Origin: RGIG5952 sp045627605
GTDB lineage: Bacteria > Verrucomicrobiota > Kiritimatiellia > RFP12 > JAAYLN01
Assembly: GCA_045627605.1 (NCBI GenBank)
Contig: JAZQOA010000102.1
Span: 1-7,587 of the forward strand
DNA length: 7,587 bases
Direction of reading: 5' to 3'
This document shows positions 6,611-7,587 of the stretch, piece after piece. The notes beneath the pieces are model-generated. The model had not been told where the DNA came from. It did not search any database and saw only the letters and a program-made list of their open reading frames with translations. The position numbers and the translations under genes are program-made. Every line of letters starts with the position of its first letter. Positions within the stretch are counted from its first letter, which is position 1.

Positions 6611-7261
6611 CTAAAAAGACTTGTTGAAACATTCGGCGATTTTTTGCGCACCGGCCTCGTTGGGATGGAGCCCGTCCTTCATGAGAAGCCCCTCGCCATT
6701 TCCAAAGGCGCCGTGAATGTCGGCCAGGCGGGCCCCCTCCTCCGAGGCGACCTCGCGGACGCCCTGGTTTATCCTGTCCACGGCGTCGTTGAAGTTGAGG
6801 TGTTCGCCAAGCATCGGGGGCGTCGTGCCAAGAACGGGGACGGACTTGTTGTTTTTGCAGGCGACGACCATCGCCCGGATCGCCTCCTTCGTCGCGGACG
6901 CATCGCGCCCGTTGATCGCGTCATTGGCGCCGAAGAGAATGCAGACGTAGCCGGGCTTTTTGGAAAGGGCGGACTTGACCAGGTTCACGCCTCCCTTGGC
7001 CTCGGCGCCGCCCACCCCGCAATTGGAACAAGACTTGCCGCTCAAGGCGGCCAGATAAGGCGGATAGGCCACGCCGTCGTCGCCGTGCGTAATCGAATCG
7101 CCAACGCATACGACAAGCGCGGCGTTGTTCTCGCCGATGTCTGCGGGGGCGCCGCCGCCTCCCCCGCCGCCATCCTCGCAGCCGCAGAGAAACGCGGCGC
7201 AGACAGCGCCAACCCCCGTGAAGACACGGCGGCGAAAAATCCTCCAATCTCCAACCTTCAC
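6611..7261 (-). CDS. SGNH/GDSL hydrolase, predicted lipoprotein
   Basis: This protein of about 216 residues should be a surface or periplasmic serine esterase of the SGNH superfamily, acting on acyl or acetyl groups of glycans or lipids. Counting from the GTG at 7261, the N-terminus has a basic RIFRRRVF stretch, a short hydrophobic core and a lipobox LCGC with the acylated Cys at 28. A run of seven Gly acts as a flexible linker (31-37). The hydrolase domain shows block I GDSIT (54-58, nucleophile Ser56), block II GVGGAEA (82-88), block III GAND (111-114) and block V DGLHPN (196-201, Asp196 and His199). The start is uncertain. GTG at 7261 has GGAGG (7271-7275) 9 bases upstream; an in-frame TTG at 7270 would add three residues. 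Both lie in a degenerate 7-base tandem repeat. The RRRVF motif before the lipobox resembles a Tat signal. The stop is 25 bases before the phosphodiester glycosidase start, so an operon is likely. Confidence 0.92.
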   Translation of the reverse strand: MKVGDWRIFRRRVFTGVGAVCAAFLCGCEDGGGGGGGAPADIGENNAALVVCVGDSITHGDDGVAYPPYLAALSGKSCSNCGVGGAEAKGGVNLVKSALSKKPGYVCILFGANDAINGRDASATKEAIRAMVVACKNNKSVPVLGTTPPMLGEHLNFNDAVDRINQGVREVASEEGARLADIHGAFGNGEGLLMKDGLHPNEAGAQKIAECFNKSF

Positions 7262-7284
7262 AACTTTCAACCTCCAACCTCAAA
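7241..7284 (-). repeat. Degenerate heptanucleotide tandem repeat (unit TTGGAGG)
   Basis: On the minus strand this 44-base stretch reads as six consecutive units. In order they are TTTGAGG, TTGGAGG, TTGAAAG, a 9-base variant TTGTGAAGG, TTGGAGA and TTGGAGG. The repeat holds the TGA stop (7280-7282) of the upstream DUF1703 gene and both possible start codons (7270, 7261) of the SGNH hydrolase. Its GGAGG cores double as Shine-Dalgarno sites. Most units start with TTG and there is nearly no C, unlike the GC-rich coding DNA around it. Confidence 0.6.
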
Positions 7285-7587
7285 TTTCCTCAAGCCTGAC
7301 GATATTCTTGCCCTTGAACTGGTAAAGGATGACATGGAGCTGCGTGCCGCGGGCGAGCTCGGGGACGAGCGGGTCGGCGGCGTACTTGCGGAGCTGGGCG
7401 ATCCCCTCCTCCGCCTTCGCCGCGAGTTCGGCGTCCGTCGCGTCCTCCTTCGAGGCCTTCAGCTCGATGATGTAGCTGTGCGGGACGTCGCCGTGGTAGA
7501 CGCGCTCCGGGAAGAGCAGGAAGTCGCAGAAGCCGCCGCCGAGCTCGAACTCGCCCTTCGCGAGGTAGTACGACAGGTGCCCGAACT
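7280..7587 (-). CDS. C-terminal PD-(D/E)XK nuclease domain (DUF1703) of an AAA-ATPase-like protein (N-terminus outside window)
   Basis: An open frame enters from the right edge and ends at TGA (7280-7282), giving 101 visible residues. The pattern matches the DUF1703/PD-(D/E)XK domain at the C-terminus of AAA-ATPase-like (PF09820-type) proteins. It has a FELGGGFCDFLL strand (residues 13-24 of the fragment), a YIIELKA strand (38-44) and an A-x-x-Q-L-R-K-Y helix (63-69). Asp21 and Glu41-x-Lys43 are the expected D and E-x-K of the nuclease core, and both are present. The role of these proteins is not established; they are often multi-copy in gut bacteria and are thought to act on nucleic acids. 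The rest of the gene, including any ATPase motifs, cannot be seen, so the family call rests on this domain alone. The stop lies 18 bases before the GTG of the SGNH hydrolase gene, inside the 7-base repeat. Confidence 0.85.
   Translation of the reverse strand, partial: FGHLSYYLAKGEFELGGGFCDFLLFPERVYHGDVPHSYIIELKASKEDATDAELAAKAEEGIAQLRKYAADPLVPELARGTQLHVILYQFKGKNIVRLEEI

Noticed and set aside
6586..6651. Longer start for the phosphodiester glycosidase
   Set aside because: It would overlap the SGNH hydrolase gene and hide the signal peptide. AAGGAGG at 6595-6601 clearly serves the ATG at 6585.

Overview
The window is one block of seven genes, all on the minus strand, from a GC-rich bacterium. 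Two genes are cut by the window edges: the C-terminus of the most upstream gene lies at 7280-7587, and the N-terminus of the most downstream gene at 1-863. The mix suggests an uncultured gut or rumen member of the PVC group, such as Kiritimatiellota, Lentisphaerota or another Verrucomicrobiota. That mix is exported carbohydrate-active proteins, a lipoprotein SGNH hydrolase, a DUF58 protein and two ATPase/PD-(D/E)XK-type proteins of families that are often present in many copies. The assignment is inference from gene content and style; there is no rRNA or marker gene here. No tRNA, rRNA, CRISPR array, transposase or integrase was seen.

Right-hand block, in transcription order (7587 down to 2259). 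The order is: the end of a DUF1703-type PD-(D/E)XK protein; a lipoprotein SGNH/GDSL hydrolase; a secreted phosphodiester glycosidase (NAGPA family); a DUF58/vWA-like protein; and a GH2 beta-galactosidase-type glycosidase. Gaps are only 15-25 bases, and clear Shine-Dalgarno sites sit inside them at the glycosidase genes, so the last four genes are very probably one transcript. The likely theme is envelope or glycan processing. The lipoprotein and the NAGPA protein act outside the cytoplasm, while the GH2 enzyme has no visible signal peptide and would act on imported sugars. The DUF58 protein, without its usual MoxR ATPase partner nearby, is the odd member.

Middle (2070-2258). A 189-base gap separates the GH2 gene from the next gene. 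It holds a 14-base perfect palindrome that runs into an imperfect inverted repeat of about 70 bases able to fold into a long stem. It looks like an intergenic repeat or structured RNA 3' element, not a classic terminator.

Left-hand block (2069 down to 1). An AAA_14/DUF4143 ATPase gene of clearly lower GC (sampled lines near 50%, against 62-70% in the GH2 gene) has no Shine-Dalgarno site. A candidate promoter is placed so that its mRNA could be leaderless. It looks like a laterally acquired cassette. It is followed 39 bases later by the start of an exported protein of unknown function.

The two least ordinary DNA features are the folded element at 2168-2247 and a degenerate 7-base tandem repeat (unit TTGGAGG) at 7241-7284. 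The latter contains both the stop codon of one gene and the start codon of the next. I see no convincing new defence or mobile system in the window.
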